From the NCBI GenBank assembly GCA_016125385.1, contig WGLV01000007.1:44241-108240 (forward strand): a DNA stretch of 64,000 nucleotides, written 5' to 3'. Below the pieces are notes generated by a model. The model was not told the DNA's origin. It made no database searches and saw only the letters and a program-made list of their open reading frames with translations. This DNA is from a bacterium. GTDB taxonomy: Bacteria > Hinthialibacterota > Hinthialibacteria > Hinthialibacterales > Hinthialibacteraceae. A program made the translations under genes and the position numbers. Shown here piece after piece: positions 8,992 to 18,023 of this stretch (position 1 is the stretch's first letter; each line of letters opens with the position of its first letter).

Positions 8992-9666
8992 ATGATTGGA
9001 AGCGCGGGTGAAGACTATCTGAAGGCGATTTACCGGCTGAGCCAGCAGGGCGAGAGCGTCAGCCTGGCCTCCGTGGCCCAGCAGATGGAGGTCTCGCCGG
9101 CGGCGGCGACGAAGATGATGAAGCGTTTGTGCTCGCTGCGGCTGGCCGAGTACTCCCGCTCGGGCGGCGCGAAGCTGACCGGCGCGGGCCGCCGCGTCGC
9201 GCTTGAACTGATCCGCCATCACCGTCTAATCGAGATGTACCTGATGAAGGCGCTCGGCTACCGCTGGGATGAAGTCCACGACGAGGCCGAACGGCTCGAA
9301 CACGTCATTTCGGAAGAATTTGAAGAACGCATCGACGCCATGCTGGGCCGACCCACCCACGATCCCCACGGTCAACCCATCCCCGCGAAGGATTTATCGC
9401 TGGTGGAAGATGAATGCGCGCCGCTTGACGCGCTGGCGCCGGGCGAGCGCCGCCGCGTCGCGTGGGTTAACGATCTCGACGCCGTGATGCTGCGCTACAT
9501 GGGCGAGCTGGGCCTGTACCCCGGCGCCCGGGTGGAGTTGATTGAAGCCGAGCCGTACGGCGGCTCGCTGCGGATACGGGTCGACGGTGTGGAGCGGCCG
9601 GTGGGCCGTGAGCTCGCGGCCAATGTATTTGTTCATTGCGTGCGGAAGAAGGGGAGAAAATCATGA
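8992..9666 (+). CDS. mntR: DtxR/MntR-family metal-dependent transcriptional regulator
   Basis: 224 residues with three parts. A winged helix-turn-helix lies at about 1-62. A metal-binding/dimerisation domain lies at about 63-140, with the HHRLIEMYL, EVHDEAERLEH and HDPHG elements typical of the family. A C-terminal FeoA/SH3-like domain lies at about 150-220. Glu7-Asp8 matches the position of the MntR metal ligand Asp8. The family represses uptake genes when Mn(II) or Fe(II) is sufficient. A palindromic operator lies in its promoter, and an NRAMP metal transporter is two genes downstream. The SH3-like domain is absent from B. subtilis MntR and present in DtxR/SirR types. The TGA overlaps the next start codon (ATGA). 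Confidence 0.9.
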   Translation: MIGSAGEDYLKAIYRLSQQGESVSLASVAQQMEVSPAAATKMMKRLCSLRLAEYSRSGGAKLTGAGRRVALELIRHHRLIEMYLMKALGYRWDEVHDEAERLEHVISEEFEERIDAMLGRPTHDPHGQPIPAKDLSLVEDECAPLDALAPGERRRVAWVNDLDAVMLRYMGELGLYPGARVELIEAEPYGGSLRIRVDGVERPVGRELAANVFVHCVRKKGRKS

Positions 9667-10970
9667 AATACGCTCAACTTCTGATCGGCGCCGCCGCGTG
9701 GTTGGTTTTGTGCGGCGGCGGCGCGGCGATTAACTTCGCTTACGGCGGAGACCTCATCCACCGCTTTGATTTCGGCTCGGGACCGGTCTCATCGGGAGCC
9801 GCCCGCGTTTCGCCGGATGACGTATACACGCCGCAACGCGGTTATGGCTTTTTGCCCGGCTATCAGCCCAAGGCGTCCGGCGCCGCCTGCGTGGGCGATC
9901 CCGTTTTTTATTTCACGATGGACGTCCCTGAAGGAAATTACACGGTCAGGCTGACGCTCGGCGGAGACGATGACGCCGTCGCCGTCGTCAAAGCCGAGTC
10001 GCGCCGCCTGATGCTGGCGCCAGTAGAGACCCGCGCCAGAGAGACCGCTGAGCGCGCGTTCACAGTAAACGTACGGAACAGCCACATCGGCCCCGATGAA
10101 GACGTCCGGCTTAAAAGCCGTGAGATCGGCGCGTTTCACTGGGACGATCGGCTGACGCTGGAGTTCAACGGAACCCGCCCCGCGTTGCGTTCGATGGAAG
10201 TTGAAAAAAACGATGACGCCGTCACGGTGTTTCTGGCGGGCGATTCGACCGTCACCGATCAGACGCAAGAACCGTGGTGCGCGTGGGGGCAGATGCTGCC
10301 GCGCTTTTTTGACGAGAACGCCGCCATCGCCAATCACGCCGAATCGGGCGAGACCTTGCGCGCCTTCGTGGGCGAGCGGCGGCTGAAAAAACTGCTGAGC
10401 CTCATCCGTTCCGGCGATTACCTGTTCATTCAATTCGCCCATAACGACATGAAGCGCGGAACGCCCGAGCAGATCGGATACCGCGACTCGCTCGTCCAGT
10501 TTATTCATGAGGCGCGGGTGCGCGGCGCTACGCCCGTGCTGGTTACGCCGATGCACCGCCGCGCCTTCGATGAAAACGGGCTCATTCGCAACACCTTCGG
10601 CGACTATCCGGAGGTGATGCGCCAGACCGCCCGCGGCGAGGGCGTCGCGCTGATCGACCTCAACGCAATGAGCCGCGTATTATTTGAGGCGCTCGGCCCT
10701 GAAGGAACCCTCAAGGCGTTCGTTCATTACCCCGCTGGAACCTTTCCCGGTCAGGATGAAGCGCTGAAAGATAACACGCACTTCAATTCGTATGGCGCGT
10801 ATGAGCTGGCCCGTTGCGTCGTCGAAGGGATTCGCGAGCGAGTCCCGCAACTGGCGAAGCATCTGCGCGGCGGGGTGGAACGATTCGATCCCGCGCGGCC
10901 CGATCCCCCCGAGTCGTGGACCCTGCCGCCGAGCCCGATGAGTTCCATCGCCCGGCCCCCGGGCGGCTGA
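9663..10970 (+). CDS. Secreted SGNH/GDSL hydrolase, rhamnogalacturonan acetylesterase-like (CE12)
   Basis: About 435 residues from the ATG at 9663, which overlaps the regulator stop by four bases and has GGGGAG just upstream. A signal peptide is followed by a beta-sandwich-like domain (about 30-180) as seen in front of CE12 esterases. The catalytic domain has block I GDST with nucleophile Ser195, HND with Asn261, and the terminal Asp370-x2-His373 pair in DNTHFNSYGAY. Such enzymes remove acetyl groups from pectic or other polysaccharides outside the cytoplasm. Translational coupling to an MntR-type regulator is unusual and has no obvious metabolic reason. Substrate is not determinable from sequence. 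Confidence 0.85.
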   Translation: MKYAQLLIGAAAWLVLCGGGAAINFAYGGDLIHRFDFGSGPVSSGAARVSPDDVYTPQRGYGFLPGYQPKASGAACVGDPVFYFTMDVPEGNYTVRLTLGGDDDAVAVVKAESRRLMLAPVETRARETAERAFTVNVRNSHIGPDEDVRLKSREIGAFHWDDRLTLEFNGTRPALRSMEVEKNDDAVTVFLAGDSTVTDQTQEPWCAWGQMLPRFFDENAAIANHAESGETLRAFVGERRLKKLLSLIRSGDYLFIQFAHNDMKRGTPEQIGYRDSLVQFIHEARVRGATPVLVTPMHRRAFDENGLIRNTFGDYPEVMRQTARGEGVALIDLNAMSRVLFEALGPEGTLKAFVHYPAGTFPGQDEALKDNTHFNSYGAYELARCVVEGIRERVPQLAKHLRGGVERFDPARPDPPESWTLPPSPMSSIARPPGG

Positions 10971-11050
10971 TCCGCGAAGATATCATTTCACGCTCTGATT
11001 GTTACACTGATGAAGCACCGGTATATACGCATCGCCTGGAGATTCACGCC

Positions 11051-12949
11051 ATGAGTACGCGTCAACGCGCCTCGCTTGAAGAAGTCCACCATTCCGTATC
11101 GGTAAAACACAAAAGCTGGCTGCGCCGGCTGTTCGCCTTCGTTGGACCCGCGTACCTGGTCAGCGTCGGCTATATGGACCCCGGCAACTGGGCCACTGAC
11201 ATCGAAGGCGGCGCCCGCTTCGGCTATACGCTGATCTGGGTGCTGTTGATGTCGAACTGGATGGCGATTCTGTTGCAGACGCTCAGCGCCCGGCTGGGCA
11301 TCGTCACCGGCCGCGATCTGGCTCAGGGCTGCCGCGCCGAGTATCCACCCGTCATCAATTTCATCCTCTGGATTCTGTGTGAAATCGCCATCGCGGCCTG
11401 CGACCTGGCCGAGGTGCTGGGTACGATCATCGGTCTGAAACTGCTGTTCGGCCTGCCGCTGATCTGGGGATGTCTGGTGACGGTGTTCGATACCTTTCTG
11501 TTGCTTTACATCCAGCGCTTTGGCATGCGCAAGATGGAAGCCTTTATCGTGATGCTGGTCGCCACCATCGGAAGCTGCTTCATCATCGAAATCTTTCTCG
11601 CCAAGCCCGACTGGGGCGGAATCGCAAGCGGGTTCATCCCCCATCTGGAACCCGGCGCACTGTACGTCGCCATCGGTATGCTGGGCGCGACGGTGATGCC
11701 TCACAATTTGTACCTTCATTCCGCGCTGGTTCAAACGCGGCGCGTCTCTCACCTCGGCGATGAAAAGGCCACCGCCTGCTGGTATAACTTCATCGATTCG
11801 GCGGTGGCGCTCAACGCGGCGTTTTTCGTCAACGCCGCCATCCTCATCATGGCGGCCGCCACCTTCTGGACGCAGGGAATCGTTGTCAATGAAATCGAAC
11901 AGGCGCACGGTATGCTCGAAACCCTGCTGGGATCGTCTATCGCGCCCACCGCGTTCGGTCTGGCGCTGCTCTGCGCCGGCCAGAGCTCGACGCTGACCGG
12001 AACCCTCGCCGGTCAGATCGTGATGGAGGGCTTCGTCCATATCCGGCTTTCGCCGTGGCTGCGGCGGCTTATCACGCGTTCGCTGGCGCTGATTCCCGCC
12101 GCGTCGGCGATTCTGATCTTCGGCGAGCAGGCGAGCTATCAGTTGCTCATCCTCAGCCAGGTGATTCTCAGCCTTCAGTTGCCGTTCGCCATCATCCCGC
12201 TGATTCATTTCACCAGCGAAAAATCGAAGATGGGGGGCTTCGCCAGCCCCGGCTGGGTCAAGGCGGTTTCGTGGGGGGTGGCCGCGATCATCGTCGCTTT
12301 GAACGGCAAACTGGTGTTTGACGCCGTGCTGGAATGGGCGTCGGCGGGCGGTTGGCTGTCGGTGCTTACGATTGGCGTTATCGTCCCCATCGTTGTGTTC
12401 TGTTTGGCGATTTTGTTCTGGATTACGGTCATGCCCTGGATCCGCGGCGGCCGCGCCTGGATCCGTGAAGACCATAACATCGCCGAACAGGTTCTGGGCG
12501 AAATCAAGCATGAAACCTATAACCATATCGGCGTTGCGCTTGAGCGGGAGCCGCATGACTCGCAGGTGTTGAGCCGCGCGGTAACGATGGCGCGCCGGGA
12601 ATCGGCGCGTTTGACGCTGATCCACGTCGTCGATACGCCTCAGACCCAGGTCTATGGCGAACAGGCTTACGGCCATCACGCCGAAGACGACCAGACCTAC
12701 CTCGATGAACTCGCCAGAGAACTCGAAGCCAGCGGTCTGTCCGTTGGCGCGATCCTCCGGTACGGAAACCCCGTCGACGAGATCGTCAAAGCCGCGAAAG
12801 AAGAAGAACTCGACATGCTGATTCTGGGGTCGCACGGCCACCGCTGGATGGGCGACCTGCTTTGGGGGCAGACGGTCGATCCGGTCCGTCACGCGTTGAC
12901 GATTCCGGTCATGGTGGTCCGCGCACAGGAAACGGCATTAACGACATAA
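11051..12949 (+). CDS. mntH: NRAMP divalent metal (Mn/Fe) transporter fused to a C-terminal universal stress protein domain
   Basis: About 632 residues from ATG 11051, with GGAG upstream. The frame is open further upstream but lacks a good start. Residues about 25-455 form an 11-12 helix NRAMP transporter carrying both diagnostic motifs, DPGN at 43-46 and MPHN at 216-219, which bind the metal ion. From about residue 490 the protein becomes soluble and has a UspA fold ending in GSHGHRWMGDLLWG, the ATP-binding G-x2-G-x9-G-type loop. NRAMP imports Mn(II) or Fe(II) with protons. The fused USP domain could make transport respond to ATP or stress, which is inference. It lies downstream of the mntR-like gene and probably belongs to its regulon. 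Confidence 0.93.
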   Translation: MSTRQRASLEEVHHSVSVKHKSWLRRLFAFVGPAYLVSVGYMDPGNWATDIEGGARFGYTLIWVLLMSNWMAILLQTLSARLGIVTGRDLAQGCRAEYPPVINFILWILCEIAIAACDLAEVLGTIIGLKLLFGLPLIWGCLVTVFDTFLLLYIQRFGMRKMEAFIVMLVATIGSCFIIEIFLAKPDWGGIASGFIPHLEPGALYVAIGMLGATVMPHNLYLHSALVQTRRVSHLGDEKATACWYNFIDSAVALNAAFFVNAAILIMAAATFWTQGIVVNEIEQAHGMLETLLGSSIAPTAFGLALLCAGQSSTLTGTLAGQIVMEGFVHIRLSPWLRRLITRSLALIPAASAILIFGEQASYQLLILSQVILSLQLPFAIIPLIHFTSEKSKMGGFASPGWVKAVSWGVAAIIVALNGKLVFDAVLEWASAGGWLSVLTIGVIVPIVVFCLAILFWITVMPWIRGGRAWIREDHNIAEQVLGEIKHETYNHIGVALEREPHDSQVLSRAVTMARRESARLTLIHVVDTPQTQVYGEQAYGHHAEDDQTYLDELARELEASGLSVGAILRYGNPVDEIVKAAKEEELDMLILGSHGHRWMGDLLWGQTVDPVRHALTIPVMVVRAQETALTT

Positions 12950-12958
12950 GGGGTGTCC

Positions 12959-14143
12959 ATGAAATTCAGGTTGTCTCCATCAATCCAGACCGTCGCCGCA
13001 TCCGTGTTGATTCAACTCTGCCTTGGTGGAATCTACGCCTGGAGCGTCTATACCCCGTTATTAAAAGATGAATATGGACTGACGGGCTGGCAAACCGCCT
13101 CGGTGTTCGGCGGCGCCATCGCCGTCTTCGCCCTGTCGATGGTGGCGGGCGGGCGTCTGCTGCAACGCTGGACTCCCCGGCGATGCGCCGCGCTGGGCGC
13201 GCTGTTGTTTGGCGCGGGCTATGCGCTGGCGGGCGCGTCGGGCGGCTCGTACGCCGTGTTGCTGCTGGGCGTAAGCGGGCTTTCCGGCGCGGGAACCGGC
13301 TTTGGTTACCTCAGCGCGATCGCCAGTTGCGTGGGGTGGTATCCCGAACGGAAAGGGTTAATCACCGGCGTCGCGGTCGCGGGGTTCGGCGGCGGTTCGA
13401 TCCTGGTCGCCGCCGCGGCGGAACAAATGCTGACCTCGGGGGCGGGCGTTTTGTTCGTGATTCCGGCTGTTGGGGTCGTGTCGGCGTTATTGATGGGGCT
13501 GGGCGCGTGGCGTCTTCATCCGCCCCCCCGGCGCGCACATTCCAGCGGCGCAACAGTCTCAGACAGCGTGATACGGACGTCCGCGTTCTGGGGCATGTCG
13601 CTGGGGATGTTCGCGGGGACCTTCGGCGGTCTGTTGATTATCTCAAACCTCAAGCCGATCGGACTGGCGGCGGGCCTCACTTCATCTCAGGCGAGTCATG
13701 GAATCGCCTGCTTCGCGGTGGGCAACGTCGGCGGGCGCATTCTCTGGGGAGCCATCTACGACCGTATCGGCTGGCTGGCGCCGCCCGTCTCACTGTTAAC
13801 GCTCGGCGCCGGGGCCTGGGTGATGCACGCGGCTCCCTCCTTGTGGATCTTTTACGCCGCCGTGATCTGCGCCGGGTTTTCGTTTGGAGGATGCTTTGTG
13901 CTATACGCCGCCCATGTCGCCGCGCTGTATGGCGTGGATCGCGTATCGGGCGTGTATCCCAAAGTGTTTCTGTCATACGCCGCTTCGGGAATCATCGGAC
14001 CCGCCGCCGGCGGGCTGATCTTCGATCTCACCGCCTCGTACGCTCTCGCGCTCGAAATCAGCATGGCCATCGCCATTGTCAGCGGACTGGCGTGCTGGGG
14101 CCTGCTTCGCCCTCAATGCGCACTCGCCTCATCGCTGGAATAA
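12959..14143 (+). CDS. MFS transporter, oxalate/formate antiporter (OFA) family
   Basis: About 394 residues from ATG 12959, with AAGGGG six bases upstream. A GTG at 12953 is an alternative. There are twelve predicted membrane helices. The first carries the OFA-type signature GGIYAWSVYTPLLKDEYG, followed by W-x-T-A-S-V-F and the long run of Gly/Ala-rich helices. OFA carriers move small carboxylates such as oxalate, formate or lactate; specificity cannot be read here. It begins 9 bases after the NRAMP gene, so the two are likely co-transcribed. A strong hairpin terminator follows at 14199-14224. Confidence 0.88.
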   Translation: MKFRLSPSIQTVAASVLIQLCLGGIYAWSVYTPLLKDEYGLTGWQTASVFGGAIAVFALSMVAGGRLLQRWTPRRCAALGALLFGAGYALAGASGGSYAVLLLGVSGLSGAGTGFGYLSAIASCVGWYPERKGLITGVAVAGFGGGSILVAAAAEQMLTSGAGVLFVIPAVGVVSALLMGLGAWRLHPPPRRAHSSGATVSDSVIRTSAFWGMSLGMFAGTFGGLLIISNLKPIGLAAGLTSSQASHGIACFAVGNVGGRILWGAIYDRIGWLAPPVSLLTLGAGAWVMHAAPSLWIFYAAVICAGFSFGGCFVLYAAHVAALYGVDRVSGVYPKVFLSYAASGIIGPAAGGLIFDLTASYALALEISMAIAIVSGLACWGLLRPQCALASSLE

Positions 14144-14198
14144 GCCGTCAGAATAAATTCAAGTTGAAATTGTCCGGCGATATTCATTTCAACAAAAA

Positions 14199-14224
14199 AA
14201 CGCACCGGGTTTCGCCGGTGCGTT
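14199..14224. terminator. Bidirectional terminator between the MFS gene and the chemotaxis receptor
   Basis: AACGCACCGG and CCGGTGCGTT form a perfect 10-bp stem around GTTTCG. Seven As precede it, which serves the minus strand, and a T-rich stretch follows for the plus strand. It lies between two convergent genes. Confidence 0.88.
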
Positions 14225-14253
14225 CATTTTGATCGCTGTTTCCATCGGATGAA

Positions 14254-15978
14254 TCAGAATCGCGTGCTTGCCGCGGGCTCCGTCCAGTCTTCTATTCCGG
14301 TTTCTTCATGACTGTGGCCGTTGCCATTCCCATTCCCATTCCCATTTCCGAGATGAGACGGTCTGGTGGGTTGCATCGGCTTGAATTCGTTCACTCGAGA
14401 GTGGCCGAATGAGCCGGTCGAATGCGTTGAGATCGCCGATCTGGCCGGCGCGGGGGACCGATGAGCGAAGCGGTCGTCAATCATGAAACGGGCGATCATC
14501 TCCTGAATGGTCTGTGCCTGTGACGCCAGCTCCTCACTGAACGACGCCAGCTGTTCGCTTGACGAGGAATTCTGCTGGGTGACCTGGTCGAGTTCGGAAA
14601 CGGCGGTGCGGATCTGCCCGGCCCCGCGAGACTGCTCGTTGCATGAAGCGGCGATTTCTTCGACCAGGCGCGCCGATTCCTGAATGGCGGGCACCGCGCC
14701 CTGAATCAGCGAACCCGCGCGTTCCGCCTGGCTGACGCTGTCGCGCGCCAGTTCGCTGATCTCTTTGGCGGCCGCCTGGCTGCGTTCGGCCAGTTTTCTG
14801 ACCTCGACCGCCACCACGGCGAAGCCCTTGCCCATGTCGCCCGCGCGGGCGGCTTCGATGGCGGCGTTGAGCGCCAGCAGGTTGGTCTGGTCGGCGATTT
14901 CGTCGATGATGCCGATCTGGTTGGCGATGCGTTTCATGGCGTCGACGGTTCCGGCCACTGCGCGGCCCCCGTCTTCGGCTTCGCTCGCGGCTTTAACCGA
15001 GACGTTGTTGGTCTTGCTGGCGTTGCCGGCGTTCTGATCGATGGCGCAGGCCAGTTCTTCAATGGCCGCCGAGGTTTCTTCAAGGTTTGAAGCTTGTTCC
15101 GTGGCGCCGTTGGCCAGCGATTGGGCCGACGACGAAAGCTCTTCCGAGCTCGAAGCCACCTGTTCGACCGCCGACTGCAGGCCGGAGATCACCTCGGTCA
15201 GGCTTTCCGACATATGGTTCAGGGCCTTGGCCAGTTGACCGACTTCGTCTTTCTGATCGATGTTGAGACGCTGGCGCAGATCGCCGTTCGCCACCGCTTC
15301 CGCGAAGCGCACGCCCCTGGCCAGCGGAGGCGCGATGCCCCGGATGATAAAGGTGACCAGGGCGGCGCCCAGAAGCACGCCGGTGACAATCACCGCGATG
15401 ATCCAGAACAGCGCGCTGGCGTAAATCCCCTGCGCGCGAGTGGTTGCATCCACGCTACCGTCGACGTTCAATTTCGCCAGACCATCGAGAGTTGTGTTGA
15501 TATTGTCGAAGATGGCTTTCGATTCGCCGCGACTCACCGTCTGGGCTTCGACTTGTTTGCCTGACTCTGACAGTTTGATAATTTCTTTGTTAATCGCCAG
15601 GTAAGACGCCCATTGCTGGTTGAATTGATCGTAGAGAGTTTTTTCTTCCGGCGAGTTGACAAACGGTTCGTACATACTTTTATTCTTGCTGACTTCCCCC
15701 GCTACTTCGTTCATCCGCGCTTCATATTTCCCCATATCGTCCTGACTGGTGGAGAGGATATGTTGCAGTTCAGCGACGCGGAAATCTGAAATATTGGTGT
15801 TCATCGCGGAGGTATAGCGCACGCTGGGCAGCCAGCTTCCGGCAATCTCGTCGGAAATCGTGTTTAGATTGCGCAACTCATAAACGCCAAATCCTCCAAT
15901 CAGCATCATAAGCAGCATCATCAGGGAAAACGTGGTGAACAACTTGGTTGAAATGCGGAGGTCTTTGAAGCGGATCAT
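14254..15978 (-). CDS. Methyl-accepting chemotaxis protein
   Basis: 574 residues. AGAGGAG lies before the ATG. A transmembrane helix (about 11-31) leads to a periplasmic four-helix-bundle sensor (about 32-188). A second helix (about 190-212), HAMP domain (about 213-265) and cytoplasmic signalling domain follow. The hairpin tip is the invariant [18 protein letters not shown] followed by [14 protein letters not shown]. The protein should feed CheA/CheW; none is in this window. The C-terminus has an odd GNGNGNGNGNG run encoded by a hexanucleotide repeat and ends in STRF, which could be a degenerate CheR/CheB tether. It is monogenic, facing the MFS gene. Confidence 0.95.
   Translation of the reverse strand: MIRFKDLRISTKLFTTFSLMMLLMMLIGGFGVYELRNLNTISDEIAGSWLPSVRYTSAMNTNISDFRVAELQHILSTSQDDMGKYEARMNEVAGEVSKNKSMYEPFVNSPEEKTLYDQFNQQWASYLAINKEIIKLSESGKQVEAQTVSRGESKAIFDNINTTLDGLAKLNVDGSVDATTRAQGIYASALFWIIAVIVTGVLLGAALVTFIIRGIAPPLARGVRFAEAVANGDLRQRLNIDQKDEVGQLAKALNHMSESLTEVISGLQSAVEQVASSSEELSSSAQSLANGATEQASNLEETSAAIEELACAIDQNAGNASKTNNVSVKAASEAEDGGRAVAGTVDAMKRIANQIGIIDEIADQTNLLALNAAIEAARAGDMGKGFAVVAVEVRKLAERSQAAAKEISELARDSVSQAERAGSLIQGAVPAIQESARLVEEIAASCNEQSRGAGQIRTAVSELDQVTQQNSSSSEQLASFSEELASQAQTIQEMIARFMIDDRFAHRSPAPARSAISTHSTGSFGHSRVNEFKPMQPTRPSHLGNGNGNGNGNGHSHEETGIEDWTEPAASTRF
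14318..14350 (-). repeat. Hexanucleotide tandem repeat inside the chemotaxis receptor gene
   Basis: Four tandem CCATTC-type units (GGGAAT on the coding strand) encode alternating Gly-Asn near the C-terminus of the receptor. The repeat length keeps frame, so slippage would change only the linker length. Confidence 0.7.
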
Positions 15979-16414
15979 CGGGTGAACTCCTCTGAATTTG
16001 GTCTATGCAAATTCAATTTGAATTGCGCGAAGCCTCATCCGCAAACATGAGGCCATTTTTGGATTTTTTTTTCAGAGGGGTTTAATATGGCCTTTGTGAA
16101 ATGTCAGATCGGTTCATAACGTGTTGTAATTGTTTGATGTTTTAAAAAGTCCAGCGAAATGGAGGTCCAAAAAAAATGCTATCTGTCTCTAGATCGTCTC
16201 ATGCAGCCTCTTGATCGAACCTCTATGAATTACTCCAGGAGTGGTGGTATTCATTATTCCAGTTACATTTTGGTAGCCCTGTAATCCTGTACGATACAGC
16301 AAGGCGGTTTGGCTGGCTTGAGATGGAATCTCACCAGGAGCATCTAGCCTGTCTACCACGGGGAGCGCGTTGTGTTCTGCTGTGGCGATCAGGGTGTTAC
16401 TGATGTTTTGCGTC
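15979..16414 (-). other. Intergenic region upstream of the chemotaxis receptor
   Basis: About 435 bases without a supportable gene. It should hold the receptor promoter. Two short inverted repeats are visible: AATTCAA-T-TTGAATT at 16010-16024, and GCCTCAT/ATGAGGC (7-bp stem, 8-base loop) at 16032-16053 followed by a long T run. The latter resembles a plus-strand terminator but no plus-strand gene feeds it. A 89-codon frame on the minus strand overlaps the fucosidase terminator and is not convincing. Confidence 0.4.
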
Positions 16415-16446
16415 AAAAACAACGCACCGGCCAGAAGACCGGTGCG
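16415..16446 (-). terminator. Rho-independent terminator of the alpha-L-fucosidase gene
   Basis: On the minus strand CGCACCGG and CCGGTGCG form an 8-bp GC-rich stem with an 8-base loop. It is followed by GTTGTTTTTG, the U tract. It lies 29 bases after the fucosidase stop. Confidence 0.87.
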
Positions 16447-16474
16447 CCTGGACCCCAATTCAATCGATCTCTCG

Positions 16475-17860
16475 TTACTTCAAAAACAGCTCCACGACAG
16501 GAATCTCGGTGTGCGGTTTCAGCACCGGAAAATCGAGCGTCAGGATGTCTTTCGCGACGCCTTCATAATCGGACTGCCAGTCAGGGCGGGAGGTGAAGCG
16601 TACTTCGGAAGCGTCGTTCAACAGTTGTGCATATTTGACCTTGCCCGCGAAGCCGGGCAAATGCAGCTCGCCCATCGGCCATTCAAGAATATGAACATAT
16701 AGCCGGTTCGTCGCGGGGTTGTAGGTCAACATCGTGTTATTGGGCGCTTTGAAATCCGCGGGCGCCTGCGTACAGCCATAGATGGAGCGGCTGTTGTACT
16801 TCATCCACTCGCCCATGCCCTGCAGCCGTTCCGTCGCGCGATAATCGAACGTGCCTCTCGCGGTGGGGCCGACGTTCAACAGCAGGTTGCCGCCCTTGCT
16901 GACCGTTTCAATCAACAGTGAAAGCAACTGGCGGGTGCTCTTCCAGCTGGTTTCGTCGCGGTAATACCCCCACGAGCCTGAAAACGTCTGGCAGGTCTCC
17001 CACGGAACTTTCTTGCCATCCACCTTCACCCAATCGAGCGGGATGAATTGTTCGGGGGTGCGGAAATCCCACCCGCCGGGGACGTCGAGCAGATCGAGAC
17101 GGTCGTTGACGATGATATTGGGCTGCAGGCGGCGGATCATATCGAGCAGCTTTTCTGAATGCCAGTCGTTGTGACCTTTGCCGTCGTCGCCCGGGTAAGA
17201 GAAATCGAGAAACAGGCAGTCGATCGTCCCGTAATTCGTCATCAGTTCCTGAACCTGGTTGTACAGATACTCCGCATACTTTTCCATATCGCGGTCTTTG
17301 TTCTTGGCGCGTTCTTCCTGATTGTCACGCAGCGGATGAACCCGGTCGATGGTGAAGTCGGGGTGATGCCAGTCGATCAGCGAGTAATAAAAGCCGACCT
17401 TCAACCCTTCGGCGCGAAACGCCTCGACCATCGGTTTGATCAGATCTTTTCCGTAGGGCGTATTGGCGGCTTTATAGTCGGTGTATTGTGAATCGAACAG
17501 ACAGAAGCCTTCATGGTGTTTCGTCGTGATGACGAAGTATTTCATTCCGGCTTCTTTGGCGGCGTGGGCCCATTCTTTCGGGTTATACAAGTCGGGGTTG
17601 AACAGGTCGAAGTATTTCTGATACTCCTCGTTGGTCATCCGTTCATGATTTTTGACCCATTCATGCCGGGCGGCTTCCGCGTACAGGCCCCAGTGGATGA
17701 ACATGCCGAAGCGGGCTTCGGTCCACCATTTCATGCGTTGCTCTTTTTGTTCGGGCGTTTCCTTCCAGTCGAGCGCCCTCGACGGGACGGCGGAGATCAG
17801 AGAAAGCAGGATCGCCAGGGCGATCAATCCAGTTTTTCGCAATAGATAGTGGAGCGGCAT
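16475..17860 (-). CDS. Secreted alpha-L-fucosidase, glycoside hydrolase family 29
   Basis: 461 residues, with a signal peptide of about 29 residues and AAAGGA before the ATG. The (beta/alpha)8 domain starts with WWTEARFGMFIHWGLY. It contains TTKHHEGFCLFDS (His115-His116-Glu117) and the nucleophile region YGTIDCLFLDF with probable nucleophile Asp219, followed by a short beta-sandwich. GH29 enzymes release terminal fucose from glycans with retention. The acid/base Glu varies in this family and I cannot assign it with certainty. The gene stands alone with its own terminator. Together with the SGNH esterase and lyase-like protein it points to polysaccharide scavenging. Confidence 0.93.
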   Translation of the reverse strand: MPLHYLLRKTGLIALAILLSLISAVPSRALDWKETPEQKEQRMKWWTEARFGMFIHWGLYAEAARHEWVKNHERMTNEEYQKYFDLFNPDLYNPKEWAHAAKEAGMKYFVITTKHHEGFCLFDSQYTDYKAANTPYGKDLIKPMVEAFRAEGLKVGFYYSLIDWHHPDFTIDRVHPLRDNQEERAKNKDRDMEKYAEYLYNQVQELMTNYGTIDCLFLDFSYPGDDGKGHNDWHSEKLLDMIRRLQPNIIVNDRLDLLDVPGGWDFRTPEQFIPLDWVKVDGKKVPWETCQTFSGSWGYYRDETSWKSTRQLLSLLIETVSKGGNLLLNVGPTARGTFDYRATERLQGMGEWMKYNSRSIYGCTQAPADFKAPNNTMLTYNPATNRLYVHILEWPMGELHLPGFAGKVKYAQLLNDASEVRFTSRPDWQSDYEGVAKDILTLDFPVLKPHTEIPVVELFLK

Positions 17861-18023
17861 GAGAGAATCCTTTCTTGATGAATTGAACGCCGCTCCTCTT
17901 GCGAACGGAGCGGCGGTGAACGCGTATCATACCAAAGGCGCGCCGTAAAGAATATGCGCGTTCCGGCGCGCCGCTTCGTTCGGCTTGGCCCGCGCCATCG
18001 GGAACGACTAGAATGGTCTCGCT

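Noticed and set aside
10988..12892. 634-codon minus-strand frame opposite the NRAMP gene
   Set aside because: His/Asp/Arg/Gln-rich antisense shadow; the plus strand carries clear NRAMP and USP motifs.
16032..16075. Hairpin plus T run upstream of the chemotaxis receptor read as a terminator
   Set aside because: It would terminate plus-strand transcripts, but no plus-strand gene lies before it; listed only as an inverted repeat.
16189..16458. 89-codon frame on the minus strand between the receptor and the fucosidase
   Set aside because: Its first codons lie inside the fucosidase terminator hairpin and its residues show no domain or conserved pattern.
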